Of a DNA stretch of 35,041 bases, positions 17,625 through 27,519 are shown piece by piece; the stretch's first letter is position 1; every line of letters starts with the position of its first letter. Source of the stretch: CAYFZR01 sp964347835 [NCBI: uncultured archaeon] (lineage in GTDB: Archaea > CAYFZR01); NCBI GenBank assembly GCA_964347835.1, contig CAYFZR010000034.1, forward strand, positions 1-35,041, written 5' to 3'. The position numbers were made by a program, and so were the translations under genes. The notes under the pieces are model-generated. The model had not been told where the DNA came from. It saw nothing but the letters and a program-made list of their open reading frames with translations, and did not search any database.

Positions 17625-18416
17625 TCACCTTAATAAAGGAAGAATCTCTTCTACGCTTGCCATTTCATGTACTACCTTTGCTATTGCTCTCACCATGGTT
17701 GTCGGGTTCTTATGCTGAAATATATTTCTGCCCATCGCTACGCCTCTTGCTCCTACTTCCATTGCCCCTGCAACCATTTCTAAGACATCTTCGTCGGTAA
17801 CCATTTTAGGACCGCCAGCGATAATAACAGGAACCGGACATCCTTTTATCACTTCCTTAAATGTGTCAGGACTTCCTGTATAGTTTGTTTTTATTATATC
17901 TGCCCCTAATTCAGCTCCTACTCTTGCAGCAATTTTTACGTATTCGACGTTATGTTCTTCATCTACCTTTCTTCCTCTTGGATACATCATGCCGATCAGA
18001 GGCATGCCCCACTCTTCACATTCTTCAGATATCGCCCCTAACTTTTGAAACATCTCGCCCTCGTAATCTGCTCCAACGTTGACATGAACAGATACTGCAT
18101 CGGCTCCTAATTTTATTGCTCTTTTTACGCTTGTAACTAAAACTTTATGATTTGGATCTGGACTCAAAGAAGAGCTTCCAGATAAATGTATTATCAAACC
18201 TATGTCTTTTCCGTATCCTCTGTGACCGAAGGGCACTATTCCTTTGTGGAGTAATACTGCGTCCGCTCCTCCCTCTGCTACAGCATTTATAGTTTCTTTC
18301 ATATCAACAAGTCCCGTTATCGGACCTGAACTAACGCCATGATCCATTGGAACTATTAGAGTATTTCCACTCTCTCTATTCATTATTCTTTCCATTCTAA
18401 TCTTTTTTCCGACCAT
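17625..18416 (-). CDS. 2-amino-3,7-dideoxy-D-threo-hept-6-ulosonate (ADH) synthase
   Basis: First step of the archaeal dehydroquinate route: it joins L-aspartate semialdehyde to a deoxyketohexose phosphate. It belongs to the DeoC/FbaB class I aldolase superfamily. The 263 residues show [36 protein letters not shown] and the Schiff-base Lys in [11 protein letters not shown], then the phosphate-binding PVIIAGGPK and [13 protein letters not shown]. The motif set fits ADH synthase and is close to archaeal FBP aldolase; the adjoining DHQ synthase II gene decides in favour of ADH synthase. GGAGAGG is the SD. Confidence 0.95.
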   Translation of the reverse strand: MVGKKIRMERIMNRESGNTLIVPMDHGVSSGPITGLVDMKETINAVAEGGADAVLLHKGIVPFGHRGYGKDIGLIIHLSGSSSLSPDPNHKVLVTSVKRAIKLGADAVSVHVNVGADYEGEMFQKLGAISEECEEWGMPLIGMMYPRGRKVDEEHNVEYVKIAARVGAELGADIIKTNYTGSPDTFKEVIKGCPVPVIIAGGPKMVTDEDVLEMVAGAMEVGARGVAMGRNIFQHKNPTTMVRAIAKVVHEMASVEEILPLLR

Positions 18417-18467
18417 CGCTTATCCTCTCCTTGATAATTGTTAGCATGCACCATGAAAACAAGTAGC

Positions 18468-18477
18468 ATAAATATTT
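18468..18477 (-). promoter_or_regulatory. TATA box of the aro cluster
   Basis: On the minus strand this reads AAATATTTAT, in the 65-bp gap after the winged-helix gene. It would start a transcript near 18447, leaving a leader of about 30 nt with the SD GGAGAGG before the ADH synthase ATG. The aro genes could therefore be transcribed separately from the por genes. Confidence 0.45.
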
Positions 18478-18481
18478 TTCG

Positions 18482-18805
18482 CTATAGTTTTGATGTGTCT
18501 ATTTTATTGATCAGTTCATTCAAATTAGATATATTCTCGCTTATTTCATCTATTCTCTTTGAAAGACGTCCAAAAAATTCTTGAGGTATGGTTTTACAAA
18601 TAGCGCCTTGTGTGGAAGGCGCGATTAGATTTCCTTGTTCCAAGATCCTTAGGGAGTATCTTACCTTGTGTTGAGGAAGGCCAGTTATTTCAGAGAGTTT
18701 TATGATTCCAATAGGCTGTTTTTCTATTACTAATTTTAATATTTCCAGATGTCTTCTCAAGAGGAGCATTTCTGTTTCTAATCTGGATAAAATCTTTTTT
18801 TCCAC
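18482..18805 (-). CDS. Small winged-helix regulator downstream of porB
   Basis: 107 residues. A helical lead is followed by a winged HTH: EKQPIGIIKLSEITGLPQHKVRYSLRILEQ in part, with SEITGLPQHKVRYSLRIL as the helix-turn-helix and NLIAPSTQGAI as the wing. A coiled-coil-like tail (ISENISNLNELINKI) probably dimerises. The GTG start directly follows the porB stop with no gap, so it is cotranscribed with por. It could sense or control por or the aro genes 65 bp downstream; that is inference from position. Confidence 0.8.
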   Translation of the reverse strand: MEKKILSRLETEMLLLRRHLEILKLVIEKQPIGIIKLSEITGLPQHKVRYSLRILEQGNLIAPSTQGAICKTIPQEFFGRLSKRIDEISENISNLNELINKIDTSKL

Positions 18806-19651
18806 CTATTTACCCAACCTTTCAAATCTATCATCAATCTCTTTTTGTATTCCTTCTATTTCTTCTTCAGATAAATGTTTGAATCTCGATTGTGCTGTAA
18901 TGTAATCTCGCACAGGAATCCTTTTTCTGGTTTTGATATTTAAGTTGAAAACACCGTCTTCTATCTCGTAAAGAACCCACATTCCTGAAGCAACAGCCAA
19001 TCTCCCTATTTCAATTGATTTTTCGTTCACGAAGCCCCAACCTGTGGGGCAAGGAGCGTGCACGTGAATATAAGATAAACCTTTCTTTTCAGATGCTTTC
19101 TTTACCTTCCTCATGTAGTCTCTTGGGTACGAAATCGATGCCGTCGCTACATAAGGTATGTCGTGTGATGACATTATCAAAGGCATATCCTTCTTCTTCT
19201 GAACTTTCCCGAAGGGAGAAGTCGTGGTCATAGCCCCGTAGGGAGTTAATCCACTTCTCTGGACTCCTGTGTTCATGTAAGCCTCGTTGTCATAACAAAT
19301 ATAGATTATATCGTGTTCTCTTTCCGCTGCACCGGATAAAGCCTGAAATCCTATGTCGGCGGTTCCTCCATCCCCTGCGAAAGCAACTATATTAATACCT
19401 TCTCTTTTACCCATTTTTTTTAGCGCAGCATCTATACCAGAGGCAACCGCTGCTGTATTTTCGAAGGCAACATGGATCCACGGTATTCTCCACGATGTCT
19501 CGGGGTACATCGTGGTAGATACCTCCAAACAACCTGTAGCATTTACTACAATGGTGTTTTTTCCTAAAACCTTCAAGAATAATCTTGCGGCTACCGTTCC
19601 TCCACATCCTGCACATACTCTATGTCCTGGAGCAAATAGTTCCTCATTCAT
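18806..19651 (-). CDS. porB: Pyruvate:ferredoxin oxidoreductase, beta subunit
   Basis: Thiamine-diphosphate-binding subunit of pyruvate synthase. It shows [44 protein letters not shown], the ThDP motif [16 protein letters not shown], the ligand segment [16 protein letters not shown] and [10 protein letters not shown]. These match the pyruvate-specific PorB rather than the indolepyruvate or 2-oxoglutarate enzymes. A longer frame opens at 19669, but starting at [11 protein letters not shown] (19651) reduces overlap with porA to 8 bp and fits the family. Four subunits in the order gamma-delta-alpha-beta are typical of archaea. Confidence 0.95.
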   Translation of the reverse strand: MNEELFAPGHRVCAGCGGTVAARLFLKVLGKNTIVVNATGCLEVSTTMYPETSWRIPWIHVAFENTAAVASGIDAALKKMGKREGINIVAFAGDGGTADIGFQALSGAAEREHDIIYICYDNEAYMNTGVQRSGLTPYGAMTTTSPFGKVQKKKDMPLIMSSHDIPYVATASISYPRDYMRKVKKASEKKGLSYIHVHAPCPTGWGFVNEKSIEIGRLAVASGMWVLYEIEDGVFNLNIKTRKRIPVRDYITAQSRFKHLSEEEIEGIQKEIDDRFERLGK

Positions 19652-20843
19652 TATAATCAACCAATTCATTTTTGAGTTGAAGCCAAACTATTTCTGGATA
19701 TTCTTCTTTCATTGATGACTCTTTTATGATACCGTAGGCGTTTAAAAAATCCTCTAGCCTAATATCTCTACCGCCTAGACCGACGATAAAGTCTTGGATT
19801 GTGGGGTGTAACTTATTTTTATAGAGCCAAGACTTTACCTCCGTAAAAGTTATTCCGCCGCTCCCAAATCCATAATTTCTATCAAATACCGCTATGCCTT
19901 TTAAATCCTTACAAGCCTCTGTTATTTCTTTGTCGGGTATAGGTCTCAGCACCCTGAGTTTTATCAAACCTACATTTTCTCCTTTCTCTCTTAATATGTC
20001 GACTGCTTCCTTCCCTGTACTCGCCATAGACCCCATGGTAACGAAGGCAATATCGGCATCATCCATTTTATATTCTTCTATAAATCCATACTCCCTACCA
20101 AAAGCGTTCGTAAATTCTTCATGCACTTTTTTTATTACTTTTCTCGAGTTTTTCATTCCTACTTCTTGGAGATATTTAACTTCAGTAAAGAAATCAGGTC
20201 CGACCACCGGACCTTGAGTAATAGGATTTTCTACGTCTAGAAATGCATGGACCGGCATGTAAGGGGGTAAGAACTCATCAATTTTTCTTTCGTCTGGTAT
20301 TTCGACTGCCTCATAGGTATGTGTCAGGAAAAAACCATCTAAACATACCATGGCTGGGTTCAATACGTCTTTATCTTCCGCTATTCTATAGGCCATTATA
20401 AGAGAGTCTACTACTTCTTGGTTGTTTTCAGCATATATTTGTATCCATCCAGAATCTCTCTGTGCTAGAGAATCTGTATGTTCACACCATATATTCAGGG
20501 GAGAATTAACTGCTCTGTTTCCGACTGCCATGACTATGGGTAACTTCATTCCTGCTGCTGCAAACAATATTTCATGCATGAGTAGGACTCCTTGGGAGGA
20601 AGATGCGGTAAAAGTCCTTGCACCTGTCGCTGATGCACCCACCAATGCACTCATTGCGCTATGTTCTGATTCTGTTGGTATAAATTCTGCCTTTAATAGT
20701 CCCTGTCCGCAATAACTGGCGAGAGTTTCTACAATACTCGTAGCGGGCGTGATAGGATAGGCTGCTATTACGTCAGGTTTAATTAATCTTATAGTTTCTG
20801 CAGCAGCAATATTTGCTGAGAGGAATCGCCTTTTAGACATCAT
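19644..20843 (-). CDS. porA: Pyruvate:ferredoxin oxidoreductase, alpha subunit
   Basis: 399 residues. It contains the pyrimidine-binding [15 protein letters not shown], the conserved glutamate region [23 protein letters not shown] in part ([10 protein letters not shown]), [19 protein letters not shown] and the substrate segment [20 protein letters not shown]. The last part, [21 protein letters not shown], is the domain that closes on the beta subunit. Works with PorB, PorC and PorD to interconvert pyruvate and acetyl-CoA plus CO2 with ferredoxin. The ATG overlaps the porD stop as ATGA. Confidence 0.96.
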   Translation of the reverse strand: MMSKRRFLSANIAAAETIRLIKPDVIAAYPITPATSIVETLASYCGQGLLKAEFIPTESEHSAMSALVGASATGARTFTASSSQGVLLMHEILFAAAGMKLPIVMAVGNRAVNSPLNIWCEHTDSLAQRDSGWIQIYAENNQEVVDSLIMAYRIAEDKDVLNPAMVCLDGFFLTHTYEAVEIPDERKIDEFLPPYMPVHAFLDVENPITQGPVVGPDFFTEVKYLQEVGMKNSRKVIKKVHEEFTNAFGREYGFIEEYKMDDADIAFVTMGSMASTGKEAVDILREKGENVGLIKLRVLRPIPDKEITEACKDLKGIAVFDRNYGFGSGGITFTEVKSWLYKNKLHPTIQDFIVGLGGRDIRLEDFLNAYGIIKESSMKEEYPEIVWLQLKNELVDYNE

Positions 20844-21100
20844 TTTTCCTCTTTTACCATTTCTATAGCATCAACAGGACATTCATTTGCGCATATTCCG
20901 CATCCCTTACAGTGATCATAGTCTATCTCATATAAATCGTCTTTTGGATTCACTGATCCGTCTGGACAAAAGTTATGACAGTTACCACATGCAATGCAAA
21001 GAGATTCATTCAATATTGGTTTAAATGTACGCCAATCACCCGTTTTGTTCCTAACACTGCTTCCTGGATCTTTTATGATGCCGGCAATAGTCACCTTCAT
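20840..21100 (-). CDS. porD: Pyruvate:ferredoxin oxidoreductase, delta (ferredoxin) subunit
   Basis: 86 residues with two [4Fe-4S] binding motifs: CIACGNCHNFCPDG and CKGCGICANECPVD. The lead WRTFKPILNESLC is typical for PorD. It carries electrons from the ThDP site to soluble ferredoxin. Both ends overlap neighbours by 4 bp (ATGA with porC and with porA). Confidence 0.96.
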   Translation of the reverse strand: MKVTIAGIIKDPGSSVRNKTGDWRTFKPILNESLCIACGNCHNFCPDGSVNPKDDLYEIDYDHCKGCGICANECPVDAIEMVKEEK

Positions 21101-21660
21101 AACATAGACCTCATTTGCTCGAAAGCAATTTCAATTGCATTTATGTTTCTTTCAGCAAGTTTTTCGGGGAAACCGTATCTTATAACCTCTTTTAGCGAAT
21201 TTACATTAACTAAGTCTGTTATCGCGACAAATGCCCCTAATATGACCGTATTTACAATAGGTATTCCCAGTATATCTAAGGCAATTTTTGTAGCGTCTAC
21301 GGTTTTTAAATTTTTAATATTTAAGTTTATATCACCAGGATCTTTTTTAGAGTTTATGAGCATGGTGCTGCTATCTTTTATTCCATGCGCCGGACAATTG
21401 GGATTTAATAAATCTGAACAGGTTTGTAATAGAGTTTCATCCTGAACGATTACATGGTCAGGATTGTATATTTGCGCCCTTATGCGAATAGGATTTTCAC
21501 TTATTCTTGCATAAGCCATTACGGGCGCACCTCTTCTCTCTACACCAAATAACGGAAAGGCTTGGGAGAATTTTCCGTCATTAAACGCTGCCTCAGCAAG
21601 TAACTGAGCCGCTGTAACTGCTCCCTGACCACCTCTTCCGTGGAATCTAATCTCTATCAT
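21097..21660 (-). CDS. porC: Pyruvate:ferredoxin oxidoreductase, gamma subunit
   Basis: 187 residues, first gene of the por operon. It begins [24 protein letters not shown], the family hallmark, and continues with [16 protein letters not shown] and [12 protein letters not shown]. The C-terminus [16 protein letters not shown] is also typical. AGGAGAT lies a few bases before the ATG. The promoter must lie in the 21661-21807 gap, where an ATATAAATT stretch at about 21709-21717 is a good TATA candidate. Confidence 0.95.
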
Positions 21661-21807
21661 CTTATCTCCTGTTTCAAAAATTGGTGGTTTTTAAGTTTCA
21701 ATATTACTATATAAATTTCTTGTCAATAACACCAATTCAATCTTAATAATTTAACGATTCTACTCTAGAATAAGTATGGAGGTTAATTTTTCCCTTTTGG
21801 TTGAAAA

Positions 21808-21843
21808 TTAAAAAAGATGCGGGTAAAGCTTCCTGATTCCCGC
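21808..21843 (-). terminator. Rho-independent-like terminator after alba
   Basis: On the minus strand GCGGG (21843-21839) pairs with CCCGC (21823-21819), followed by a T-run at 21815-21810. It starts 14 bp beyond the alba stop codon and separates alba from the por operon. The stem is short but perfect, and the T-run is clear. Confidence 0.65.
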
Positions 21844-21857
21844 AATCCGGAACTACG

Positions 21858-22130
21858 CTACCTAGCAAGGGTAATCTCTATAGCGGATACGTTTGCTACG
21901 TTTCCTCCTTCTGTAGGCAACTCTTCGGTTCCTATTTCGATAGTCCTGATAGCAACATCGGTCAAGAACCGGTTTCTAACAATCTCTGCAACATCTACTG
22001 CTCTACTTATGGCTCTTCCTCTGGCTTTTATTACAACTTCGTTCGCGTTGTTGTTAAACTGGGTGACGACAGCCAAAACATAATTCATAACGGGTTTTCC
22101 ACCAATGTATACGATGTTTTCTTCTGCCAC
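21858..22130 (-). CDS. albA: DNA/RNA-binding chromatin protein Alba
   Basis: Abundant archaeal nucleic-acid-binding protein. The core shows [19 protein letters not shown], with the Lys that contacts DNA, then [20 protein letters not shown] and the hairpin arm [19 protein letters not shown] frame with ATG at 22145 gives 95 residues, but the SD GGAGGTG lies inside that extension, 6 nt before a GTG at 22130. Starting there yields the usual Alba opening [13 protein letters not shown] and 90 residues. It lies 47 bp from the aspartate-semialdehyde dehydrogenase stop. Confidence 0.95.
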   Translation of the reverse strand: MAEENIVYIGGKPVMNYVLAVVTQFNNNANEVVIKARGRAISRAVDVAEIVRNRFLTDVAIRTIEIGTEELPTEGGNVANVSAIEITLAR

Positions 22131-22177
22131 ATTGAACACCTCCATCGCTAGATTTCAGTTGATAAAGCCCAGTTCAT

Positions 22178-23239
22178 CTACAAATACTTTTCGATGATGA
22201 GTTCAGCATTCAAAATCGATGCACCGGCCGCGCCCCTTATAGAGTTGTGACCTAAAATAGTGAACTTTATTCCATTTTCTGATGAGACGTCCTTCCTTAT
22301 CCTTCCAACTGAGATTGACATGCCTCCTTCAAGATCTCTATCGAGGCGTGGTTGAGGTCTATTCTCTTCTTCGAATACGTGTATGGGATTCTCAGGTGCT
22401 GTAGGAAGCCTCAAATCTTGAGGTACTGACCTAAAGTTTTTTAGAATATTTTTAAGGTCCTGCAAATCCATTTTTTCTTTAACTGTTAGAAAAACAGATT
22501 CCAAATGACCTTCCATGACAGGGACCCTGTTACAACTAGCGCTAATAACGAAATCGGCAAATTCGAATTTGCCATTTTTTAGTTTTCCCAACATTTTTAG
22601 TGGTTCTTTCTCAACTTTCTCTTCTTCTCCAGATATATAGGGTATCACGTTATCTAATATCTCCATTGAAGCAACGCCGGGGTATCCTGCTCCGGAAACT
22701 GCCTGCATCGTACTTACATAAACTTTTTCAACTCCAAAATTATCGTATATCGGTTTCAAGATTAGAGTAAGCGGTATAGCAGTGCAATTTGGATTTGTTA
22801 CCGCAAAACCCTCCCAGTCTCTGTTTTCTTTTTGAAGATCAATTATTTCTAGGTGGTCAGGATTTACTTCCGGTATAATCAAAGGAACGTCTTCCTCCAT
22901 TCTTAGGGCGCTAGAATTACTGGACACAATCACACCTTCTTTAGCGAATTCCATTTCTACTTTCTTAGCAACGTCAGAGGGTAAGGCTGAGAATACGATA
23001 TCTACATCGTCAACTTTTCTTACTTCTTTTACATCAGTAAGCACTACGTTTTCTGTGGCAATTTCTTCTGGCATTTCCATATTCAGAAGCCAATTAGCGG
23101 CTTCTCCATATTTTCTTCCCGCAGATCTTTCAGACGCTGCCAAGACCCTTAGGTCAAACCAAGGGTGCTGGTACAACATCTGGATAAACCTCTGACCAAC
23201 CGTACCGGTGGCACCAAGGATGCCAACGCAAAATTTCAT
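22178..23239 (-). CDS. asd: Aspartate-semialdehyde dehydrogenase
   Basis: Reduces aspartyl phosphate to aspartate semialdehyde with NADPH. 353 residues of the archaeal/fungal-like class. [17 protein letters not shown] binds NADP, the active-site Cys lies in [17 protein letters not shown], the [10 protein letters not shown] segment follows, and a C-terminal [19 protein letters not shown] closes the domain. Besides lysine, threonine and methionine synthesis, the product feeds the ADH synthase encoded about 4 kb downstream. The gene lies 4 bp after a ferredoxin gene; GAGG at the end of that gene is the likely SD. Confidence 0.96.
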   Translation of the reverse strand: MKFCVGILGATGTVGQRFIQMLYQHPWFDLRVLAASERSAGRKYGEAANWLLNMEMPEEIATENVVLTDVKEVRKVDDVDIVFSALPSDVAKKVEMEFAKEGVIVSSNSSALRMEEDVPLIIPEVNPDHLEIIDLQKENRDWEGFAVTNPNCTAIPLTLILKPIYDNFGVEKVYVSTMQAVSGAGYPGVASMEILDNVIPYISGEEEKVEKEPLKMLGKLKNGKFEFADFVISASCNRVPVMEGHLESVFLTVKEKMDLQDLKNILKNFRSVPQDLRLPTAPENPIHVFEEENRPQPRLDRDLEGGMSISVGRIRKDVSSENGIKFTILGHNSIRGAAGASILNAELIIEKYL

Positions 23240-23243
23240 TTTA

Positions 23244-23423
23244 TCATTCCTCTATTTCAATACATTCATTTGGACACTCATCAACACACATATAGCAGTC
23301 TATACAGTCTTCGGGGTTTTCAACAATCGCTACGTCATCTTCCATCTCTAAGACGAATTGTTCGCATACATCGACGCATGCCCCACATCCTATACAATCA
23401 TCTACAATAATCCTTACCGTCAT
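23244..23423 (-). CDS. Small 2x[4Fe-4S] ferredoxin
   Basis: A 59-residue gene. The protein begins MTVRIIVDDCIG and has two cluster motifs, CIGCGACVDVC (residues 10-20) and CIDCYMCVDEC (40-50), each completed by a distal Cys; the second continues ECPNEC. The C-terminus is strongly acidic (IEIEE). GAGGGGGAAAG stands 5-6 nt before the ATG. It is cotranscribed with asd, 4 bp apart. It probably serves as soluble electron carrier, and PorCDAB is one candidate partner in this window. Confidence 0.93.
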   Translation of the reverse strand: MTVRIIVDDCIGCGACVDVCEQFVLEMEDDVAIVENPEDCIDCYMCVDECPNECIEIEE

Positions 23424-23487
23424 TGAACTTTCCCCCTCGATTAATGAGATCCCATCTTTATTTTATTTAAATTTTTCAGTCATTCTA

Positions 23488-24144
23488 TCAACCGTAAATA
23501 TAATACAACTCCAAATAACCAATCAAGACAAAATTTAATATAATAAGAAAGAATAAAATATAAATTATATCAGGAATTCTAGTTAAAATAAAATTTTCTC
23601 TAATTTCCACATATTTTATTAAATTAAAGCCTAAAAAACAAGAAAAAATTAAAAATAAAAACTCGTAGGGCATTACAGGATTTATTAAAAGATTTCTGTA
23701 AATTAGATAGTACTTTGTCTCGAAGTATACGAAGACAAAGGAATTGTAGAATAGACCAAATATAGGAAATATTCTGAGATATAAAATACAAGATCTTACG
23801 GGAGAGGGATTCTCAAATTTTTCATCGAACTTAGAAAGGAAGTTGTAAAATATGTCCCAGGTTTTATCCAACTTTCGATATCTTTCGCTTCCTAAGTTTC
23901 TATAAACAAGGATCTCAAGTTTGGAGAAGATAATTCCGCCCCAAACGATTATGAAACAAGATAGTATGTTGGATACTTCTATAACCATAAAATCTCGATT
24001 TCTTTCTGAATCAATAAAGGAGAAAAGTCTCTCTAAGAAGTAGATCTTGTAAGCGAGTATGTTAGAAAGATCTTTTCCTATTAACGCGAGAAAAAACGCA
24101 AGCAAAATTCCTGCGAAGAAAGGTATGAAGAGTCTCTTTTTCAT
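23488..24144 (-). CDS. Integral membrane protein of unknown function
   Basis: 218 residues with about five to six hydrophobic helices (FIPFFAGILLAFFLALIG at the start, IIYILFFLIILNFVLIGYLE near the end) and aromatic-rich loops. No catalytic motif or family is recognised. There is no obvious SD; an ATAATTTATA stretch near 24166-24175 would give a short or absent leader. The coding is AT-rich like its surroundings. It is divergent from the oxidoreductase pair. Confidence 0.65.
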   Translation of the reverse strand: MKKRLFIPFFAGILLAFFLALIGKDLSNILAYKIYFLERLFSFIDSERNRDFMVIEVSNILSCFIIVWGGIIFSKLEILVYRNLGSERYRKLDKTWDIFYNFLSKFDEKFENPSPVRSCILYLRIFPIFGLFYNSFVFVYFETKYYLIYRNLLINPVMPYEFLFLIFSCFLGFNLIKYVEIRENFILTRIPDIIYILFFLIILNFVLIGYLELYYIYG

Positions 24145-24278
24145 GAGTGGATATTTTGTTTTTTAGATAATTTATAATGTTGGAAGATATTTCTTTAGCG
24201 CGACTAAAACTTTTAAAAGAAGATTCTGATAGAAATGTTGCATTCCGAAGGTTTTGGATAGTGCCGCAGGAGGATGCT

Positions 24279-25241
24279 ATGAAAGCGATGGTATACACAA
24301 AATACGGACCACCGGACGTTCTTCGGCTCAAAGAGGTAAAAAAACCTATCCCTAAGGACAATGAAGTGGTTATAAAAGTACGTGCTGTAGCAGTAATGCC
24401 ATTCGACTGGCATATTCGACGTGGCACCCCAGCCTTCCCCGTACGAATATTTTCAGGTCTCATAAAACCAAGAATAAATATATTGGGATTTAATCTGGCT
24501 GGGGAAATTGAATCAGTAGGAAGAAATGTAAAACAGTTTGAAAAAGATGATGAAGTTTTTGGTTTTAGCACCAGTGGTGGTGCTAATGCAGAGTACGTAC
24601 GTGTTTCTGAAAAAGATGTGATAAAAAAGCCTGTCAATATGACCTATGAAGAAGCCGCAGCAGTACCCCTGGGTGCGCTCACAGCATTGCAAGCCCTTAG
24701 AGATAAAGGGAATATTCGGCCCGGACAAAAAGTTCTTATTAATGGAGCATCTGGAAGTGTTGGAACTTTTGCTATACAGATAGCCAAATCATTTGGGGCA
24801 AAAGTTACTGCCGTATGTAGTACAAGTAATCTAAACATGGTACGATCTCTTGGCGCAGATAAAGTCATTGATTATACCAAAGAGGATTTTACGAAAAGTA
24901 GCCAGACTTATGACATTATTTTTGACGCAGTAGCTAAGAATTCATTTTTAAATTGTAAAAGCTCATTAAATCACAAAGGGATTTATATTACAACTGACAT
25001 TTTACGCTGGAATTTCTTGTTAATGTTATGGACTTCAATAATAGGTAGCAAAAAAGCGAAGACGATGCTTACAAACATGAATGCTAAAGACCTAACTCTC
25101 ATTAACGATCTTATTGAGGCGGGAAAGATAAAATCGGTCATTGATAAATGTTATCCCTTGAGTCAAATCGCCGAGGCTCATAGGTATGTCGAAAAAGGAC
25201 ACAAAAAGGGAAATGTAGTAGTAACTGTGGAGCATATTTAG
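24279..25241 (+). CDS. Zinc-independent MDR-family oxidoreductase (quinone reductase-like), copy 1
   Basis: 320 residues from the ATG at 24279, which has the SD AGGAGG 6 nt upstream; the frame is open back to 24177, but the added residues do not fit the family. GroES-like N-half: [20 protein letters not shown] and [18 protein letters not shown]. The nucleotide-binding half has [22 protein letters not shown], then [14 protein letters not shown]. No structural or catalytic zinc Cys set is visible, consistent with NADPH:quinone reductase or enoyl reductase types. It is followed 38 bp later by a close paralogue. Substrate unknown. Confidence 0.9.
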   Translation: MKAMVYTKYGPPDVLRLKEVKKPIPKDNEVVIKVRAVAVMPFDWHIRRGTPAFPVRIFSGLIKPRINILGFNLAGEIESVGRNVKQFEKDDEVFGFSTSGGANAEYVRVSEKDVIKKPVNMTYEEAAAVPLGALTALQALRDKGNIRPGQKVLINGASGSVGTFAIQIAKSFGAKVTAVCSTSNLNMVRSLGADKVIDYTKEDFTKSSQTYDIIFDAVAKNSFLNCKSSLNHKGIYITTDILRWNFLLMLWTSIIGSKKAKTMLTNMNAKDLTLINDLIEAGKIKSVIDKCYPLSQIAEAHRYVEKGHKKGNVVVTVEHI

Positions 25242-25279
25242 ATGTAGATCGAAATAAAGCAACCCTTGGAGAAATACTT

Positions 25280-26251
25280 ATGAAAGCGATTGTATGCACA
25301 AAATACGGACCACCGGATGTTCTTCAGCTCAAAGAGGTAGAAAAACCTATCCCTAAGGACAATGAAGTACTGATAAGAATATATGCGACAACAGTAACGT
25401 CAGGGGATGTGAGAATTCGAAGTTTCAAAATTCCTCCCTTGCCCTGGCTCCCCTTCCGTATAGCTATGGGCCTGAGAAAACCAAGGAAAAAAATACTAGG
25501 GTCTGATTTCGCTGGGGAGATTGAAGCAGTAGGCAAAGATGTAAAGCTATTTAAGGAAGGCGACCAAGTTTTTGGATCTACCGAGTTTGGATTTGGTACT
25601 CATGCTGAGTACACATGTCTGTCTGAAGAAGGGGTGTTGGCACTAAAACCGGCGAATATGACCTATGAGGAAGCCGCCGCCGTTTCTTTTGGGGGACTAA
25701 CGGCATTGCATTTTCTGAGAAAAGGAAATATCCAGAGCGGACAAAAAGTCCTTATCTGTGGCGCTTCTGGAGCGTTAGGTACTGCTGCGGTACAACTTGC
25801 CAAACACTTTGGGGCGGAAGTCGCCGGGGTATGCAGTACCACGAATGTAGAATTGGTCAAATCATTGGGAGCCGATAAGGTCATTGATTACACTAAAGAG
25901 GATTTTACTCAAAGCGGTATGACCTATGACATCATTTTTGACACAGTAGGCAAGAGTTCGTTTTCAGGTTGTGTAAGATCGCTTAAGGATAAAGGAGTCT
26001 ATTGTAGAGCTGTCCACATGACGCTGTCACCGATTGTTCAAGGGCTGTGGACCTCGATGACAAGCGGCAAGAAGGTAATAGGTGGGATAGCATCCCCGGG
26101 TAAAGAAGATCTAATCTTCCTCAAAGAGCTTATTGAGGCGGGGAAGATAAAACCGGTCATTGATAGACGCTATCCCTTGGAACAAATTGCCGAGGCTCAC
26201 CGGTATGTCGAAAAAGGACACAAAAAGGGAAATGTAGTAATAACTTTGTAA
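25280..26251 (+). CDS. MDR-family oxidoreductase (quinone reductase-like), copy 2
   Basis: 323 residues, clearly a tandem duplicate of the preceding gene: the first and last 20 residues are nearly identical ([36 protein letters not shown]). The Rossmann segment reads [23 protein letters not shown]. The middle ([16 protein letters not shown]) has diverged, which is where substrate contacts lie, so substrate range may differ. It also lacks the zinc ligands. Expression is probably shared with copy 1. Confidence 0.9.
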   Translation: MKAIVCTKYGPPDVLQLKEVEKPIPKDNEVLIRIYATTVTSGDVRIRSFKIPPLPWLPFRIAMGLRKPRKKILGSDFAGEIEAVGKDVKLFKEGDQVFGSTEFGFGTHAEYTCLSEEGVLALKPANMTYEEAAAVSFGGLTALHFLRKGNIQSGQKVLICGASGALGTAAVQLAKHFGAEVAGVCSTTNVELVKSLGADKVIDYTKEDFTQSGMTYDIIFDTVGKSSFSGCVRSLKDKGVYCRAVHMTLSPIVQGLWTSMTSGKKVIGGIASPGKEDLIFLKELIEAGKIKPVIDRRYPLEQIAEAHRYVEKGHKKGNVVITL

Positions 26252-26826
26252 GGTCAAATCGAAACTTCTGATAGTCGAGTAGGCCAATGTGTTATGGTTT
26301 TGCGTAACGCCAACAAGGTAACTATTCTGACACAAGGTTACTGTAAAAGACACTAGGGCAGTGTCCCAATGAGGCCATGAAGCTGGTGCGTGACGAGAAC
26401 AAAGACGTGCCGCTCGACGTTCGGCTGTTGGCGCAGGAGTATTCTGTTTAAATGTATTTATTTCAACGATGGAAGATTCGGTCAGAACCAGATACTACTA
26501 AAATCCAAATTTTCATTTTAGGGTATACTCTTATATCAAATTATTTTGAGAAGAAACCTTTTGACAGTTTTTGATTAAAAAACTGCATACCCCCATAATT
26601 TGATTACCGGAGGTAATGACCCTTATTAGACCGACATTTGAGAAGGTCTTTGTGCACGTAAGCTTTTTCCTCTAATTAGGAAAGGGAAAAAAAGATCGCT
26701 ATACTATTCTTTCCAAAATCGCATTGGATAAGCTGAAGAAATACAGGAATTTTAATATACTAAGTTATACGACATAGGCGTTATTTATATTAAAAAGGGT
26801 TTCAAGTCAAAGAATGGAGTGTTATT
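26252..26826. other. Intergenic region with a GC-rich coding remnant and a hairpin
   Basis: No intact gene in 575 bp. A perfect small hairpin, GACACT-AGGGC-AGTGTC, lies at 26349-26365. The frame at 26347-26451 reads ...CPNEAMKLVRDENKDVPLD... to a TAA and is much richer in G and C than its surroundings (codons CTG, GTG, CGT, GCG), which suggests a scrap of transferred DNA. Two copies of ACAAGGT(A/T)ACT occur at about 26313 and 26332. A TATA-like TTATTTATATTAAA at about 26782-26795 serves the next gene. Confidence 0.4.
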
Positions 26827-27414
26827 ATGACTGATATAAAATGTTATGAAGAAATGAAGCGTATCAGAGGAAAAGATAAGTATCCCGATAAAGAAATAGA
26901 GGAACACTTGTTAGAGAAGATTTTCCCCAAGACCGTTGATGAGTTAGCTCTGAGACTTTCCAATGTTACGGCAGCATTTTATGGATTTACCTTAAAGCAT
27001 ATTGGTCATCAATGTGGTTGGGATAAGGTGGATTCGATTTCCAAGTCTCTCTTCAGAGAATTAGGCCAACTGAAGACCGTAGAGATACAAGAAAGGGAAG
27101 TAGATATGCCAAGAGATACCAGAGCACTTGCAATAGTTCTTATTTCAACGATATATACCAGTAGTCCAGAATACAATTTTGAATTTCTCAAATATACTCC
27201 TGAAGAGACAGTAGTGAGAATATTCGGGTCATGCAGATATTTTCGGATTGCTAAGAAGTTGAATATCGAGACACACATTTCTTGGCCGAATATAATCCCT
27301 TTCTTTGAAGGTGTTGCTCAACAGGCAGGCGTAGAATGTAAGGTAGAAATGGAAATTAGAAAGCTTGAAGATGACGGGATATGTGACTATTTGACTCGAT
27401 TTACTTTAATTTGA
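26827..27414 (+). CDS. Cytosolic protein, possibly DUF6125/ATC-hydrolase-like
   Basis: 195 residues without signal or membrane segments. The N-half is helical (LALRLSNVTAAFYGFTLKHIGHQCGWDKVDSISKSL in part), the C-half mixed, with a cysteine-bearing FGSCRYFRIAKKL and a final CKVEMEIRKLEDDGICDYL. The layout recalls DUF6125 and the L-2-aminothiazoline-4-carboxylate hydrolase-like families, which share a helical N-half and a C-terminal CxxxI-type ending. This is a tentative comparison by eye. The leader is short and without clear SD. Confidence 0.7.
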   Translation: MTDIKCYEEMKRIRGKDKYPDKEIEEHLLEKIFPKTVDELALRLSNVTAAFYGFTLKHIGHQCGWDKVDSISKSLFRELGQLKTVEIQEREVDMPRDTRALAIVLISTIYTSSPEYNFEFLKYTPEETVVRIFGSCRYFRIAKKLNIETHISWPNIIPFFEGVAQQAGVECKVEMEIRKLEDDGICDYLTRFTLI

Positions 27415-27519
27415 TTAAATATCAAAAATACGCGTTCGCATATGCTGCAGAAATGCCTACGTCGTCTAACAGCGGTTAAAAGACGAATTTTTTCATGACT
27501 GGAAAGGAGGATTAATTAA

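Noticed and set aside
18601-18625. A TAGCGCC...GGCGCGAT palindrome resembling leader copy 2
   Set aside because: It lies inside the winged-helix coding sequence, in antisense orientation, with a different loop length and no tail or SD. It is probably imposed by the codons.
24062-24637. A 191-residue minus-strand frame
   Set aside because: It is antisense to the first MDR gene and overlaps the start of the membrane protein gene; it has no family features.
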